A stretch of 38,890 nt of DNA from an uncultured Lachnospiraceae bacterium (GCA_949840805.1 CATKXR010000048.1:1-38890); one strand, 5' to 3'; shown: positions 24,363 through 33,645, counted from the stretch's first letter. A program made the numbers and translations. The notes: generated from the letters alone by a model not told the origin.

Positions 24363-24652
24363 ACATCTCCTATACTATAATACGAATTCCGATTTTTGTC
24401 AACTAATATTTTTTATAACTGCAAAGAGCTTACAGGCATGCCATGAAAGACAAAAATCAGGAAAAGCAGCGAATGGCTTCCAGGGAACTTAAAAATGCTT
24501 TATTGTAATAAAATTCCGGGACAAAATCAGGAGAAAAAAATTATAAAGCTGTTGTTTTTTGGTGAAAATACAGGTATATATAAACATAAAAATAAAGGCT
24601 GCAAACCATTGATTTTACTGGAAAACCTTAAATCTGCAACCTTCAATTCTGA

Positions 24653-24740
24653 CGGAGAGTGTGGGATTCGAACCCACGTGCCCAGTAAAGGACAACTGCA
24701 TTTCGAGTGCAGCTCGTTATGACCGCTTCGATAACTCTCC
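24653..24740 (-). tRNA. tRNA-Ser (CGA)
   Basis: Acceptor GGAGAGT/ACTCTCC, anticodon stem CTGCA/TGCAG with loop CTCGAAA (anticodon CGA), a long variable arm as expected for serine, T-loop TTCGAAT. 88 nt; CCA is not encoded. The gap 24363-24652 holds nothing recognisable. Confidence 0.93.
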
Positions 24741-24811
24741 CTCTCATACCTGAAGCATCAGCTTTCAAAATCTCTGACCAAATTATTATACATGATATCA
24801 TACAAATTGTA

Positions 24812-24908
24812 AATGGGCGGTTTTCACTTTTTAAAAACTTTTTCAATATTTTTAATATTTGTCTTTTTAATATTTTCATATAACATTTTTCATATAAAAC
24901 CGCCCATT
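24812..24908. repeat. Perfect 13-bp inverted repeat around an AT-rich loop
   Basis: AATGGGCGGTTTT (24812-24824) and AAAACCGCCCATT (24896-24908) are perfect inverse complements separated by 71 bp of nearly pure AT. It lies just past the stop of the leftward amidase gene and could be its terminator or 3' stabiliser, although no U-run follows the stem. Confidence 0.6.
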
Positions 24909-24919
24909 CGCAAATCCGC

Positions 24920-26215
24920 CTAATTTTTAAAGAACAATTCCACCCCGTCAGCTAATCCGTTCCCGAGTTTATCCAAAGAAGCAGCCGAATGGTCAGACCC
25001 CTTATCGCCCAATTCGATATCCACCGATGGAACCATAGAATAAGAAGTCTGTGTCAAGTCCATATCGATCTTACCGCCGGAATAGATCTTCGCGCCGACA
25101 CCCCGCAGCCCGGCAATCAGGCTGTCGCCTAAAGCATGATGCTGCTGCCAATGGGACGCCACCGGCTCCATGGCACGATAAGAAGCTATATTAGGTACGC
25201 TCATGTAAAAAGCGCCCTTATCATTGGTGGTAGAATCATAGTGGATCGCAATATGGCAGTCTGCCACATTGTTGGCAATAACCGTGCGGGCAATATTATC
25301 CAACTGCACATCGTCCGATTCCCGGATCATCAGCACGTCAAAACCTCTTGCCAGCAGCTTTTCTTTCACTACCATGGCAAGTGCCAATGTCACTTTCGCC
25401 TCCGGCGTGCCGTCCGAAAAAGTCATTCCCGAACTGACCGCAATGGCTGTAGTAGCTCCTGCCGCAGTACTCCCTCCTGTCACCTTAGGCGTCCCGTCCG
25501 GATGGCACAAAGTTTTTACGCTGGATCCCCCTGATGTGCCATGACCCGCATTAACACAAACCACTTTTCCCTTGCGGTTTGCTCCGTCCGCCTTATATAA
25601 CACAGCTTTTCCGGAATGGATCTTGGAAAAATCCGCATATTTCCAATCAGGATTCAAGCCAATCTCCCCTGCCTGGGCAGCCGAAGCGCCCTCAGAAGCC
25701 GAAACGTCCGTCTCCGTTTCCTGGGGCTTTGGCTGGGATGTGGTCAGATATTGGGACGACACATAACATTCTCTTCCCTGATAATCCACCCGGCTCCAGG
25801 ACTGGCTGTAGCCTGTACGTTTAAGCTGCTCCCCCCTGTTCAGAGTACCAACCACCGCTCCCTGGGCTCCTGGAAAACTGCGAACATTCAGATCGGTAGC
25901 ATCCACAAATACAACTTCATCCCGTGCCTCCATCTCCGGAGCAGTTTCCCTGATAATCTCTGCTTTCACCGGGCTGCTCGATGCCTCGTGTGCCGACTGT
26001 CCGGAATCGCCGGATGCGCCTTTCTGGCTCTCAGCTTCTTTTGCCTTTCTGCCTTCTTCTTCCCCGTCTTCTTCTGAAATCTCTGACAGTTCAATCTTTT
26101 CATATTTATTCATCTGGCATCCTGATGACAGTGCCACTGCCGCCATAACCCCTGTAACTGCCAGGACATTTTTCCATTTTCTTATCCCTTTTTTGAGAAA
26201 TTCTGTTCTCTTCAC
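24920..26215 (-). CDS. N-acetylmuramoyl-L-alanine amidase lipoprotein with SH3 domain
   Basis: A 431-aa protein. A signal peptide has a lipobox LSSGC (Cys33); an acidic linker (about 40-95) follows, then a bacterial SH3 domain (about 100-160; VDATDLNVRSFPG, CYVSSQYL) and an Amidase_3 domain (about 215-430; VVCVNAGHGT with a zinc His, HIAIHYDST, and SVDIELG with the catalytic Glu). It would be anchored on the outer face of the membrane and cut the glycan-peptide bond of peptidoglycan. The start is GTG at 26215, overlapping the mnmA stop as GTGA with GGAGG 9 bp upstream, so it is translated from the mnmA mRNA. Confidence 0.9.
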   Translation of the reverse strand: MKRTEFLKKGIRKWKNVLAVTGVMAAVALSSGCQMNKYEKIELSEISEEDGEEEGRKAKEAESQKGASGDSGQSAHEASSSPVKAEIIRETAPEMEARDEVVFVDATDLNVRSFPGAQGAVVGTLNRGEQLKRTGYSQSWSRVDYQGRECYVSSQYLTTSQPKPQETETDVSASEGASAAQAGEIGLNPDWKYADFSKIHSGKAVLYKADGANRKGKVVCVNAGHGTSGGSSVKTLCHPDGTPKVTGGSTAAGATTAIAVSSGMTFSDGTPEAKVTLALAMVVKEKLLARGFDVLMIRESDDVQLDNIARTVIANNVADCHIAIHYDSTTNDKGAFYMSVPNIASYRAMEPVASHWQQHHALGDSLIAGLRGVGAKIYSGGKIDMDLTQTSYSMVPSVDIELGDKGSDHSAASLDKLGNGLADGVELFFKN

Positions 26216-27285
26216 CGGATCGTTCCTCCTCCAATTACATAATCGCCTTCATAAAATACAGCCGCCTGCCCCGGGGTCACTGCCCGGACCGGTTCTAAAA
26301 ACCGGCATTCCACCTGGTCATCCTCAATCTCCCGGATAATGGCAGGGGCTCCCTTATGGCTATAACGAATCTTCGCCGTTACCTGGCGCTCCTCTCCATG
26401 AAGGCCATCGATTGCCATCCAGTTCAGTTTATCACAAATCAGAATATCCGTAAATACATCATTTGCATTTCCAATCACCACTTCATTGGTCTCCGGACGA
26501 ATCTTTACCACAAAAACCGGCCTTCCCATGGAAAGGTTCAGCCCCTTCCTCTGTCCGATCGTATAATGGATAATACCCTTATGGCGGCCGATCACATTTC
26601 CTTTTGTATCCACGAAATTCCCCGGCTCTGGCACATGCCCTGCCTGCCGCCGGATAAACCCCGCATAATCCTGGTCCGGAATAAAACAGATCTCCTGGCT
26701 GTCCGCCTTGTGAGCCACCAGAAGCCCCAGTTTCTCCGCCATCTGCCGGATCTCTTCCTTTTCATACGATCCCGCAGGCATTAAGGTGCGGGCAAGCTGC
26801 CGCTGAGTAAGGCTGTAAAGGGCATACGTCTGATCCTTCCTTGCCGTCACAGAACTTTTCAGGGAATACCTTCCGTTTTCCAACCGTTCAATCCGGGCAT
26901 AATGTCCGGTGGCAACATACTCTGCTCCCATACTCAGGCCGTATTTTAAAAGAGCCTCCCATTTTACATATCGGTTGCAGACAATACAAGGATTTGGCGT
27001 TCTGCCGTTTATATATTCCTCTGCAAAATAATTCATCACATGATTCTTGAATTCTTCTCTGAAATTCATCACATAGAAGGGTATCCCAAGCTGTGATGCC
27101 ACCCGCCTGGCATCTTCCGCGGCGCTCGGGCCACAACAGCCCTCATTTTCTTCTGGCTTCCCTTCCGTTTCATCCTGCCCAAACTGCATGGTGACACCTA
27201 TCACCTCATGCCCCTGCTGCTGCAAAAGCCAGGCGGCCACCGAAGAATCGACGCCGCCTGACATGCCTACTACTACCTTGCTCAT
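26212..27285 (-). CDS. mnmA: tRNA-specific 2-thiouridylase MnmA
   Basis: A 357-aa PP-loop ATPase with SGGVDSS (9-15), the catalytic cysteines Cys100 (TPNPCIVCN) and Cys200 (DSQEICFI), and a C-terminal barrel. It thiolates U34 of Lys, Glu and Gln tRNAs with sulfur delivered from the desulfurase. Its ATG shares one base with the nifU stop (TAATG), and its stop overlaps the amidase start. The downstream order nifS-nifU-mnmA links sulfur donor, scaffold and tRNA thiolation in one transcript, as in many Firmicutes. Confidence 0.96.
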   Translation of the reverse strand: MSKVVVGMSGGVDSSVAAWLLQQQGHEVIGVTMQFGQDETEGKPEENEGCCGPSAAEDARRVASQLGIPFYVMNFREEFKNHVMNYFAEEYINGRTPNPCIVCNRYVKWEALLKYGLSMGAEYVATGHYARIERLENGRYSLKSSVTARKDQTYALYSLTQRQLARTLMPAGSYEKEEIRQMAEKLGLLVAHKADSQEICFIPDQDYAGFIRRQAGHVPEPGNFVDTKGNVIGRHKGIIHYTIGQRKGLNLSMGRPVFVVKIRPETNEVVIGNANDVFTDILICDKLNWMAIDGLHGEERQVTAKIRYSHKGAPAIIREIEDDQVECRFLEPVRAVTPGQAAVFYEGDYVIGGGTIR

Positions 27286-27722
27286 TAATACTCCTCATCC
27301 TCGTCATGTTCACTGATATCGCTCTTTGGCTGAACCAGCCCTTCGATCCTGATACCATTCTTTTGGGCATAATCCCACAATGCCGCATGAATCGCTTCTT
27401 CTGCCAGCAAGGAACAATGAACTTTTACGGGAGGCAGCCCGTCAAGAGCTTCCATAACCGCTTTGTTTGTAACCTCCATGGCCTCCTGAACGGTTTTTCC
27501 CTTTACCATCTCCGTAGCCATGCTGCTGGTAGCCACGGCTGCGCCGCAGCCAAAAGTCTTAAATTTCACATCACGGATCACCTGGTTTTCATCAATATCC
27601 AGATAAATCCGCATAATATCACCACATTTGGCATTTCCCACAGTACCCATGCCACTGGGATTTTCAATTTCACCAACATTCCTTGGATGCTCAAAATGAT
27701 CCATGACTTTTTCTGTATACAT
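27285..27722 (-). CDS. nifU: NifU/IscU-type Fe-S cluster scaffold
   Basis: A 145-aa protein with the three scaffold cysteines Cys33 (NAKCGDIM), Cys59 (KTFGCGAAVA) and Cys103 (VKVHCSLL), and conserved Asp35. The N-terminal YTEKVMDHFEHPRNVG is typical of the single-domain IscU form that is standard in clostridia. It builds clusters from sulfur given by the cysteine desulfurase encoded 16 bp upstream. The C-terminal tail is acidic (DEDEEY). Confidence 0.95.
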   Translation of the reverse strand: MYTEKVMDHFEHPRNVGEIENPSGMGTVGNAKCGDIMRIYLDIDENQVIRDVKFKTFGCGAAVATSSMATEMVKGKTVQEAMEVTNKAVMEALDGLPPVKVHCSLLAEEAIHAALWDYAQKNGIRIEGLVQPKSDISEHDEDEEY

Positions 27723-27738
27723 AATTATTATCTCCTGT

Positions 27739-28923
27739 CTATTGCATTTTTCCTTTCATAAAGTCCTCATATAGTGGCGACATATTCCGAAGACGCTGTA
27801 CGATCTCCTTGATTGAGTCCACCACAAAATCCATCTCTTCTTTTGTATTTTCCTCGCTCATGGTCAGCCGGAGAGAACCATGGGCAATTTCGTGGGGAAG
27901 GCCGATAGCCAGCAGCACATGAGAAGGATCCAGGGAACCGGAGGTACATGCCGAACCGCTGGAACCACAGATCCCCTTGCTGTCCAGCATGATCAGCAAA
28001 GATTCCCCCTCTATAAATTGGAAAGCAAAATTAACATTATTGGGCAGCCGGTTCACCCGGTCGCCGTTGACCCGGGTATAGGGAATTTCCTCCATTACCC
28101 GTTCTATCAAATAATCCCTCAGCTCACTCTCATGCCGCGCGCGCTCCTTCATGGTAGAAACAGCGATCTGAGCTGCCTTGCCAAATCCTACAATGGCAGG
28201 CACATTTTCCGTACCGGCCCGCCGTTTGCGTTCCTGAGCACCGCCGTGCATAAAGGAACGGATCTTCACACCGGTACGAATGTATAAAAACCCTATCCCT
28301 TTTGGCCCGTTGATCTTGTGTCCGCTGGCACTCATCATATCAATATGGAAATCATCCACATTGATCGGAAGATGTCCATAAGCCTGCACGGCATCTGTAT
28401 GGAATAAAATCCCATGCTCCTTTGCAATCTCCCCTATCTGGCGAATCGGCTGAATCGTTCCGATCTCATTGTTGGCAAACATAACAGAGATCAGAATCGT
28501 AGTGGGACGGATGGCTTTTTTCAGCTCCTCCAGCTTCACCACACCGTTCTCGTCCACATCCAGGTATGTCACCTCAAACCCCTGTTTCTCCAGATACTCG
28601 CATGTGTGCAGCACTGCATGGTGTTCGATCCTGCTGGTAATGATATGGTTCCCTTTTTCCCGATATGCATCTGCCGTTGCCTTAATGGCCCAGTTGTCAG
28701 CCTCCGTCCCACAGCCGGTAAAATATATTTCCCGTGCCTGAGCTCCAATGGAACCGGCAATTATCTCCCGTGCCTCAAGAATCGCCTGCTTTGCAGGCGA
28801 AGAAAAATCATACACAGAAGACGGGTTCCCATAATACTCCGTAAAATAAGGGAGCATGGCCTCTGCTACCTCTGGTTTTGTCCTGGTAGTCGCGGCATTG
28901 TCCAGATAAATAATCTTTTTCAT
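27739..28923 (-). CDS. nifS: Cysteine desulfurase (NifS/IscS)
   Basis: A 394-aa fold-type I PLP enzyme with the PLP lysine Lys203 (SASGHKINGPKG), HTDAVQAYG (175-183) and the catalytic Cys326 in GSSGSACTSGS. It makes persulfide sulfur from cysteine for the Fe-S scaffold and for MnmA. It is the first gene of the operon, with the promoter at 29064-29092. No iscR gene is next to it, unlike several clostridial isc operons. Confidence 0.96.
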   Translation of the reverse strand: MKKIIYLDNAATTRTKPEVAEAMLPYFTEYYGNPSSVYDFSSPAKQAILEAREIIAGSIGAQAREIYFTGCGTEADNWAIKATADAYREKGNHIITSRIEHHAVLHTCEYLEKQGFEVTYLDVDENGVVKLEELKKAIRPTTILISVMFANNEIGTIQPIRQIGEIAKEHGILFHTDAVQAYGHLPINVDDFHIDMMSASGHKINGPKGIGFLYIRTGVKIRSFMHGGAQERKRRAGTENVPAIVGFGKAAQIAVSTMKERARHESELRDYLIERVMEEIPYTRVNGDRVNRLPNNVNFAFQFIEGESLLIMLDSKGICGSSGSACTSGSLDPSHVLLAIGLPHEIAHGSLRLTMSEENTKEEMDFVVDSIKEIVQRLRNMSPLYEDFMKGKMQ

Positions 28924-29063
28924 CTATAAATATCCACCTTTCCGGAAAATCCTTTCCTGATCGTCCTGATCGCTTCGTTTCTGACAAATCCGCCAGGAAC
29001 TTATATTTCCAGGCAGCCTGTACTGCCTGTACCAAGCTTTCTAAGAACTTGCTGAGTACGCCT

Positions 29064-29092
29064 ATTATATCATGTTATTCATAGTATTTCAA
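29064..29092 (-). promoter_or_regulatory. Promoter of the nifS-nifU-mnmA-amidase operon
   Basis: Leftward TTGAAA (29087-29092), 17-bp spacer, TATAAT (29064-29069). The leader of about 135 nt includes a hairpin CAGGCAG/CTGCCTG without a T-run. The region 28924-29658 holds this promoter and the tandem repeat at 29411-29470 and no other gene that I can support. Confidence 0.7.
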
Positions 29093-29410
29093 TATGAAAT
29101 AGAAAACATCATATTTTGCAGCATGTCCGCCATTGCCGTTCATTTGAAAAGCAAAAACATAACCGTCTGCTTTCATTTTCCGCAATGGAAAAAACCTGGC
29201 TTGCTCATAACATTTCCTGCTACTGACAGTATATTCATAATTTTGCTCATTGACATACTTTTCTTTTCTCTCATGCCTGACTGCCTGTCCCGGGGTTCCC
29301 TTCTGTCATTCACCCTGTACCCGGATACTTCATGCAAGTACAAAATCCCAGTATATCCCATTATAATTCATTTTTATTTCCTTTACAACCCAAACCTTCA
29401 TGCGCCGTCC

Positions 29411-29470
29411 TTTGTTACTGTCCGCTTTGTTATTGTCTGCTTTGCTATTGTCTGTTTTATTATTGTCCGT
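29411..29470. repeat. 15-bp tandem repeat, four copies
   Basis: Units TTTGTTACTGTCCGC, TTTGTTATTGTCTGC, TTTGCTATTGTCTGT and TTTATTATTGTCCGT run back to back, with a degraded fifth unit after them. The copies differ by one to four bases. The unit length of three codons times five means a rightward frame stays open through it, but no gene is supported. Confidence 0.85.
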
Positions 29471-29658
29471 TTTGCTGCCATTCACAGAGTAGTTGATAAC
29501 GCCTCCTGATCTGTTGCATCCCAGATCTATCTGTTACACCCAAAAATCATCCGTCCGAAAAATAAAATCTCATTTGCCATAGGAAAACATTACCCCCATT
29601 CTGCATAATGGTTTCCGTTTCTCCCATATACTGTAATAATTTCCCCTTTGGAGAACCC

Positions 29659-30525
29659 ATGATAACTATATCTGAGCTTTCCCCTAAAAAACGTGCCTTC
29701 CTCACCGGCACCATTCTTCTGACCGGAACAGGCCTGGCCTGCCGGATACTGGGATTTTTTTATCGTATTTTTTTGTCACGGACCATCGGCGCCGAGGGAC
29801 TTGGGATATACAATATGGTACATCCCATATTCGGTATCTGCTTTGCCTTGTGCGCCGGTTCCATCCAGACCGCCCTGTCCCAGTATATTGCCTCCCACAT
29901 AGCCAGGGGCCGCCAGGTCTTCAAGACCGGTATGGTCATCTCCATGACCATGTCTTTCGTGCTGGCTTTTTTAATCTGCCGCCACGCCGAACTTTTGGCT
30001 GATATTATCTTGATGGAACCGCGTTGTGCGCCTTATCTTCCGGTCATCGGCATTTCTGTCCCCTTTGCCGCCTTCCACGCCTGCATCAATGGTTATTACT
30101 ATGGTGTCCAAAAATCCCATGTTCCTGCCTTTTCCCAGATAGCGGAGCAGATTATCCGAATGGCCGTTGTATTTATGATCGCCAATTACCAGATATCTTC
30201 CGGACACACGATTACGGTCATGCTGGCCGCCTATGGCCATTTAGTAGGCGAGGCCGCCTCGGCTGCCTTTACCCTCCTTTGCCTTTATCTGTTTCCCCCG
30301 CAATCAAAAACTGTCTCCGTTGGTTTTCTCTCCCCGGACACTGCCGCCCCTCTGATAGCCCTGGCTCTCCCTCTCATGGGAAACCGGCTGGTGCTCAATG
30401 TCCTTTCCAGCGCCGAGGCGATCTGGATTCCAAGCCGGCTGCAGATGTCCGGCCTGAAAACCGATCAGGCATTTGCCATTTACGGCGTACTGACAGGAAT
30501 GGCCCTGCCGGCTGGTGTCAAGTAA
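29659..30525 (+). pseudogene. spoVB: SpoVB-like polysaccharide flippase, truncated by mobile DNA
   Basis: The N-terminal ~280 residues of an oligosaccharide-flippase (MOP/MATE superfamily, SpoVB-like) protein: multiple membrane helices, SRTIGAEGLGIYNMVHPIFG near residues 38-57, and GNRLVLNVLSSAEAIWIPSRL around 235-255. Relatives are about 440-550 residues and continue after YGVLTGMALP; here the frame ends a few codons later with AGVK and stop. The ATG at 29659 has GGAG 5 bp upstream; an upstream in-frame start at 29608 lacks this. The break coincides with the start of the recombinase region, so it is read as insertional disruption. SpoVB acts in spore cortex precursor transport. Confidence 0.8.
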
Positions 30526-30534
30526 AGGAATAAA

Positions 30535-30600
30535 GAATCCTTTCACTGCTCTTTTCATGAAAGGATTCGCTACCCAAACGGAGCGAAGCGGAGTTTGGGT
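30535..30600 (-). terminator. Two hairpins after the recombinase operon, next to the element end
   Basis: Perfect arms GAATCCTTTCA (30535-30545) / TGAAAGGATTC (30558-30568), and ACCCAAAC (30572-30579) / GTTTGGGT (30593-30600). The first stem is followed leftward by TTTATTCCTTT, fitting a terminator for the leftward recombinase genes; either stem could also be part of the recombinase attachment site. Confidence 0.6.
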
Positions 30601-30607
30601 TTCCCCC

Positions 30608-32191
30608 TTATTTCAATTCAATCTTCACTCTCTCCACATCATACACCCATATCATCTCCACAAAATTCTCTACCATATCCCGGTTCAGCCGAATATTATC
30701 CTGGGAAACGCCATATATCTCCACAAGTTCTTTTTTACTATCCTCCTGTATGTCCTCCACAGATTCCCGGATTATCTGGATCTCCTGCCGGCATACCTGA
30801 ATTTCATCCTGAATGTTTCCCTTCTTCTGCAAAAACTCTTCCTTTGTAAACGCCCCCTGTTTATATTCGCCGTAGTATTGGGCTTTCATGTTTTTCTTCC
30901 GCTCAATCTCTTTTTCCAGCCTTTCCAGATGTTTTGCCGCCTGCTGCCTTTCATCTACCTTCCCTTTTCTTTTTGACCCTGCCTTTATAGTCTCTGCCAT
31001 CCTCATCTGGACCTGAATTATGTGTGAAAGAGCTTCCAGAATCTCCTGTTCCTTTATATATCCCCGAAAACATTTACTGTCCGGTCGTAAATGAGGCTGT
31101 TTGCAAAAAAATGAATGATACCGCGTTCCATATTCTGAAGGCTTATAATATAAGAAATGCCCGCAGTTTGCGCACCGGACTTTCCGATACAGGACATGGT
31201 GTTCCTTTTTATACACACCACGCTTCCTTCTGGGTCTCAAACTCTGTACCCGCTCAAAATCTTCCCTGAGAATAATGGCCGGCATCCCCATTTCTTTGCG
31301 GAACCACATATGCTCCGGCGCCTCCTCTACCTTTCCGCCTCCCACTCCTTTCCCCCGATAACGCCCGATGATCAGCGTTCCCGCATATCGTTCATCCCGC
31401 AGAATATTCAGCACCTTCGCAGAATCCCAGACTGATCTCTCCCCCTCTTTTAAACCATACCCAAAACTTCCGTTTTTCCGTTTCGCCATACCTGGTGTAA
31501 GACAGCCTTGTTCATTCAGCACTCTTGCAATCTCAATATTTTTCTTTCCCTGAAGAGCCAGATGAAAAATCAGCCGTACCACCTTAGCCGCCTCCTCGTC
31601 AATCCGATAAGGTATCCCATCCCGGTCAATCTCTCCCTGTTCCCTCTTTCTATATCCAAAAGGATAGGATCCGCTGCACAGCTTTCCGTTTTTAATCATC
31701 TGCCGTTTGGCAGCCTTTACTTTCGTGGAGATATCCTTACTGTATAAATCATTTAAAATCCCTTTAAACGGGATCTCCAGGCCGTCATAGCTGCTCTGAA
31801 AATTGCTGTCATATCTGTCATTCACAGAAATAAAACGAATGTTCATGAAGGGAAAGATCTGCTCCACATAATTCCCCAATTCAATATAATCCCTGGTAAA
31901 TCGGGAAAAATCCTTCACGATCAGACATGCCACCTGGTTTTTTTTAAGAAGTTCCAGGAATCTTTTGATTCCCGGACGATGGAATCCGGTTCCTGTATAC
32001 CCGTCGTCAGACAGTTCAATGCTGGTAAGTTCCCTTAAATCATCCTTTTCTTCCACATAATCTTCAATAAGCCTTCTCTGGTTTCTGATACTGTTGCTTT
32101 CCCCGTCCTCCTCATCTTCCAGGGAAAGGCGATAATACTTAACCAGCAGCCTCTCCTCTCTTTTCACTGATTCATAATCCCCCTTAGTCAC
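30608..32191 (-). CDS. Large serine recombinase (integrase)
   Basis: A 527-aa protein. The resolvase-type catalytic domain (about residues 16-155) carries the nucleophile in YYRLSLED and the arginine pair in KDFSRFTRDY. A recombinase domain (about 190-300) follows, then a zinc ribbon VRCANCGHFLYY (about 350) and a coiled-coil-rich C-terminus. It is the likely integrase for insertion in spoVB. The start is GTG at 32191, overlapping the stop of the upstream gene by 8 bp; a GTG eight codons later has an AAGGGGG 11 bp upstream and may be used instead. Confidence 0.93.
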   Translation of the reverse strand: MTKGDYESVKREERLLVKYYRLSLEDEEDGESNSIRNQRRLIEDYVEEKDDLRELTSIELSDDGYTGTGFHRPGIKRFLELLKKNQVACLIVKDFSRFTRDYIELGNYVEQIFPFMNIRFISVNDRYDSNFQSSYDGLEIPFKGILNDLYSKDISTKVKAAKRQMIKNGKLCSGSYPFGYRKREQGEIDRDGIPYRIDEEAAKVVRLIFHLALQGKKNIEIARVLNEQGCLTPGMAKRKNGSFGYGLKEGERSVWDSAKVLNILRDERYAGTLIIGRYRGKGVGGGKVEEAPEHMWFRKEMGMPAIILREDFERVQSLRPRRKRGVYKKEHHVLYRKVRCANCGHFLYYKPSEYGTRYHSFFCKQPHLRPDSKCFRGYIKEQEILEALSHIIQVQMRMAETIKAGSKRKGKVDERQQAAKHLERLEKEIERKKNMKAQYYGEYKQGAFTKEEFLQKKGNIQDEIQVCRQEIQIIRESVEDIQEDSKKELVEIYGVSQDNIRLNRDMVENFVEMIWVYDVERVKIELK

Positions 32192-33452
32192 AGGCAGCTA
32201 AGTTACTGTTTTTTGAGCCAGCAGACAGTAACGCAGCTACCACATTATCCTGAAATTTCAAAAAAACCCTGACCCTGTTTCCCCCATAAATTTCAATTTT
32301 CTCTATCAACCGGTCAACCAATTCCCTTGACAATAGAAAATCATCCGGGATCTCCGATACTGCCTTCAATACAGGATCCTCCGATGCATAAGCCATAATA
32401 TATTCCTGTTTCCTGCCCATCCGCTCCTCTCTTTCCCCTCCACACCCTGCCAGTTCCTCCTCATATCGCTTCTTCATATAGAGATATTCGTCCTGATCAA
32501 GAATCCCTTCCTTCCAATCCTGATAGAGCACTGCCATTTTCTTTACAAGACGATTTCGTTTATCCTCTGTTTCTCTCATCGCCTGTTCAAATCGAAACAA
32601 GTGCCTTGCTTCCTCCTGCTTCCTGTTTTGGAGCCATTCTTTCACCTGACAGGCCGCCTCAATCTGTCTCCGGATCAGGCCGCCAAACATCTCAAAAAGC
32701 TCCTGCTCCGGTAAAAACTTGCGGCTGCATTGTCCCGTTTTTTCATGCATATCACAAACATACCGATACTTATCTTTACATGACTTGATGTGCTTCCTTA
32801 CCATAACCCTTTTACAATCACCGCAAAACACTTTTCCCTTTAAAATACCGCTGTTCTCCGATTTTCCAGCCACCCCTTGATTCTGTCCTATCATTTTTTC
32901 ATACTGCTTATGCCTGTCCATGCGGATTTCCTGCACTCTGTCAAACTGCTCTTTCGATATGATTGCTTCATGAGTTCCTGAAACAATATCCCACTCACTC
33001 ATAGGAACCACTTCTTTTTTTCCTTTTATTTCCTTACTTCTCCTTACTCCCTGAACCATATCCCCTATGTAAACACGACTGGTCAAAATACCCGCTATGG
33101 TCTGCGGATACCAACCGCAAGGTTTGGCATACCTGGTATTTTTTACAATTCCCTTCTCATATTTATACCTGGCCGGACAGAGAACCTTACATTCATTCAG
33201 GTACTTTGCTATGGCAGAATCACTGTATCCCTTCTCACACAAATCAAAAATAGTTTGCACATGAACCGCTGCCTCCGGGTCCACTCCAATCACATGTTTA
33301 TCCGATGTTTTTTTATATCCGTACATCGCATAGGCGCCCAAAAAACATCCCTTTTTCCTCAATATCTTTTTTGCGGAACGCTCCTTTTTGGAAATATCCC
33401 TGGCATAATTCTCATTGAACATTGACTGTTTAGGAAAGGTATAGACAAACAA
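32184..33452 (-). pseudogene. Second large serine recombinase, lacking its catalytic domain
   Basis: A 422-aa reading frame that begins in the linker helix just after a missing resolvase domain (FNENYARDISKKERSAKKI), then a recombinase domain (about residues 35-140), zinc ribbon (VFCGDC...C near 210-245) and a long coiled coil. The first codon is TTG and a stop lies six codons upstream (33468-33470), so the catalytic Ser region cannot be encoded here. The cut falls next to the parA module. It may be a DNA-binding-only helper, but a truncated gene is the simpler reading. Confidence 0.8.
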
Positions 33453-33548
33453 GCAGAAATCCAGTATTCATGCGGGTTTGCGGCGGGATGGCTCTCGGAC
33501 AGGCAGCCTCTTTCATGGCAGATAAACATACAATCGCATATCGTTTCC

Positions 33549-33588
33549 AAGGGAGAATGTAGATTTTCGTCACATTCTCCCTTTTTTC
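33549..33588 (+). terminator. Rightward intrinsic terminator before parA
   Basis: Perfect 12-bp arms AAGGGAGAATGT (33549-33560) and ACATTCTCCCTT (33572-33583), followed by T-rich TTTT. It ends a transcript coming from the left although no rightward gene is intact there; a 32-codon open stretch ending at TAG 33560-33562 could be the tail of a lost gene. The gap 33453-33645 holds nothing else. Confidence 0.75.
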
Positions 33589-33645
33589 GTCTCCTGCCAG
33601 ACATTAAGGAGGCTATATGAAAAAACAGTACAAAGAGGTGGTATC

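Noticed and set aside
28924..29057. T-box or cysteine riboswitch leader upstream of nifS
   Set aside because: The leader has a simple hairpin but no T-box sequence such as the AGGGTGGAACCGCG core and no convincing alternative terminator.
29411..29470. CRISPR array
   Set aside because: The repeat units are back to back with no spacers and the unit is only 15 bp, so it is a simple tandem repeat.
29072..29509. 145-aa rightward frame containing the tandem repeat
   Set aside because: It has no good ribosome site and no family likeness; the hydrophobic look comes from the AT-rich repeat.
33465..33562. Tail of a lost gene before the parA terminator
   Set aside because: The ~32 open codons match nothing I can name and no start is supported, so it is not listed as a gene.
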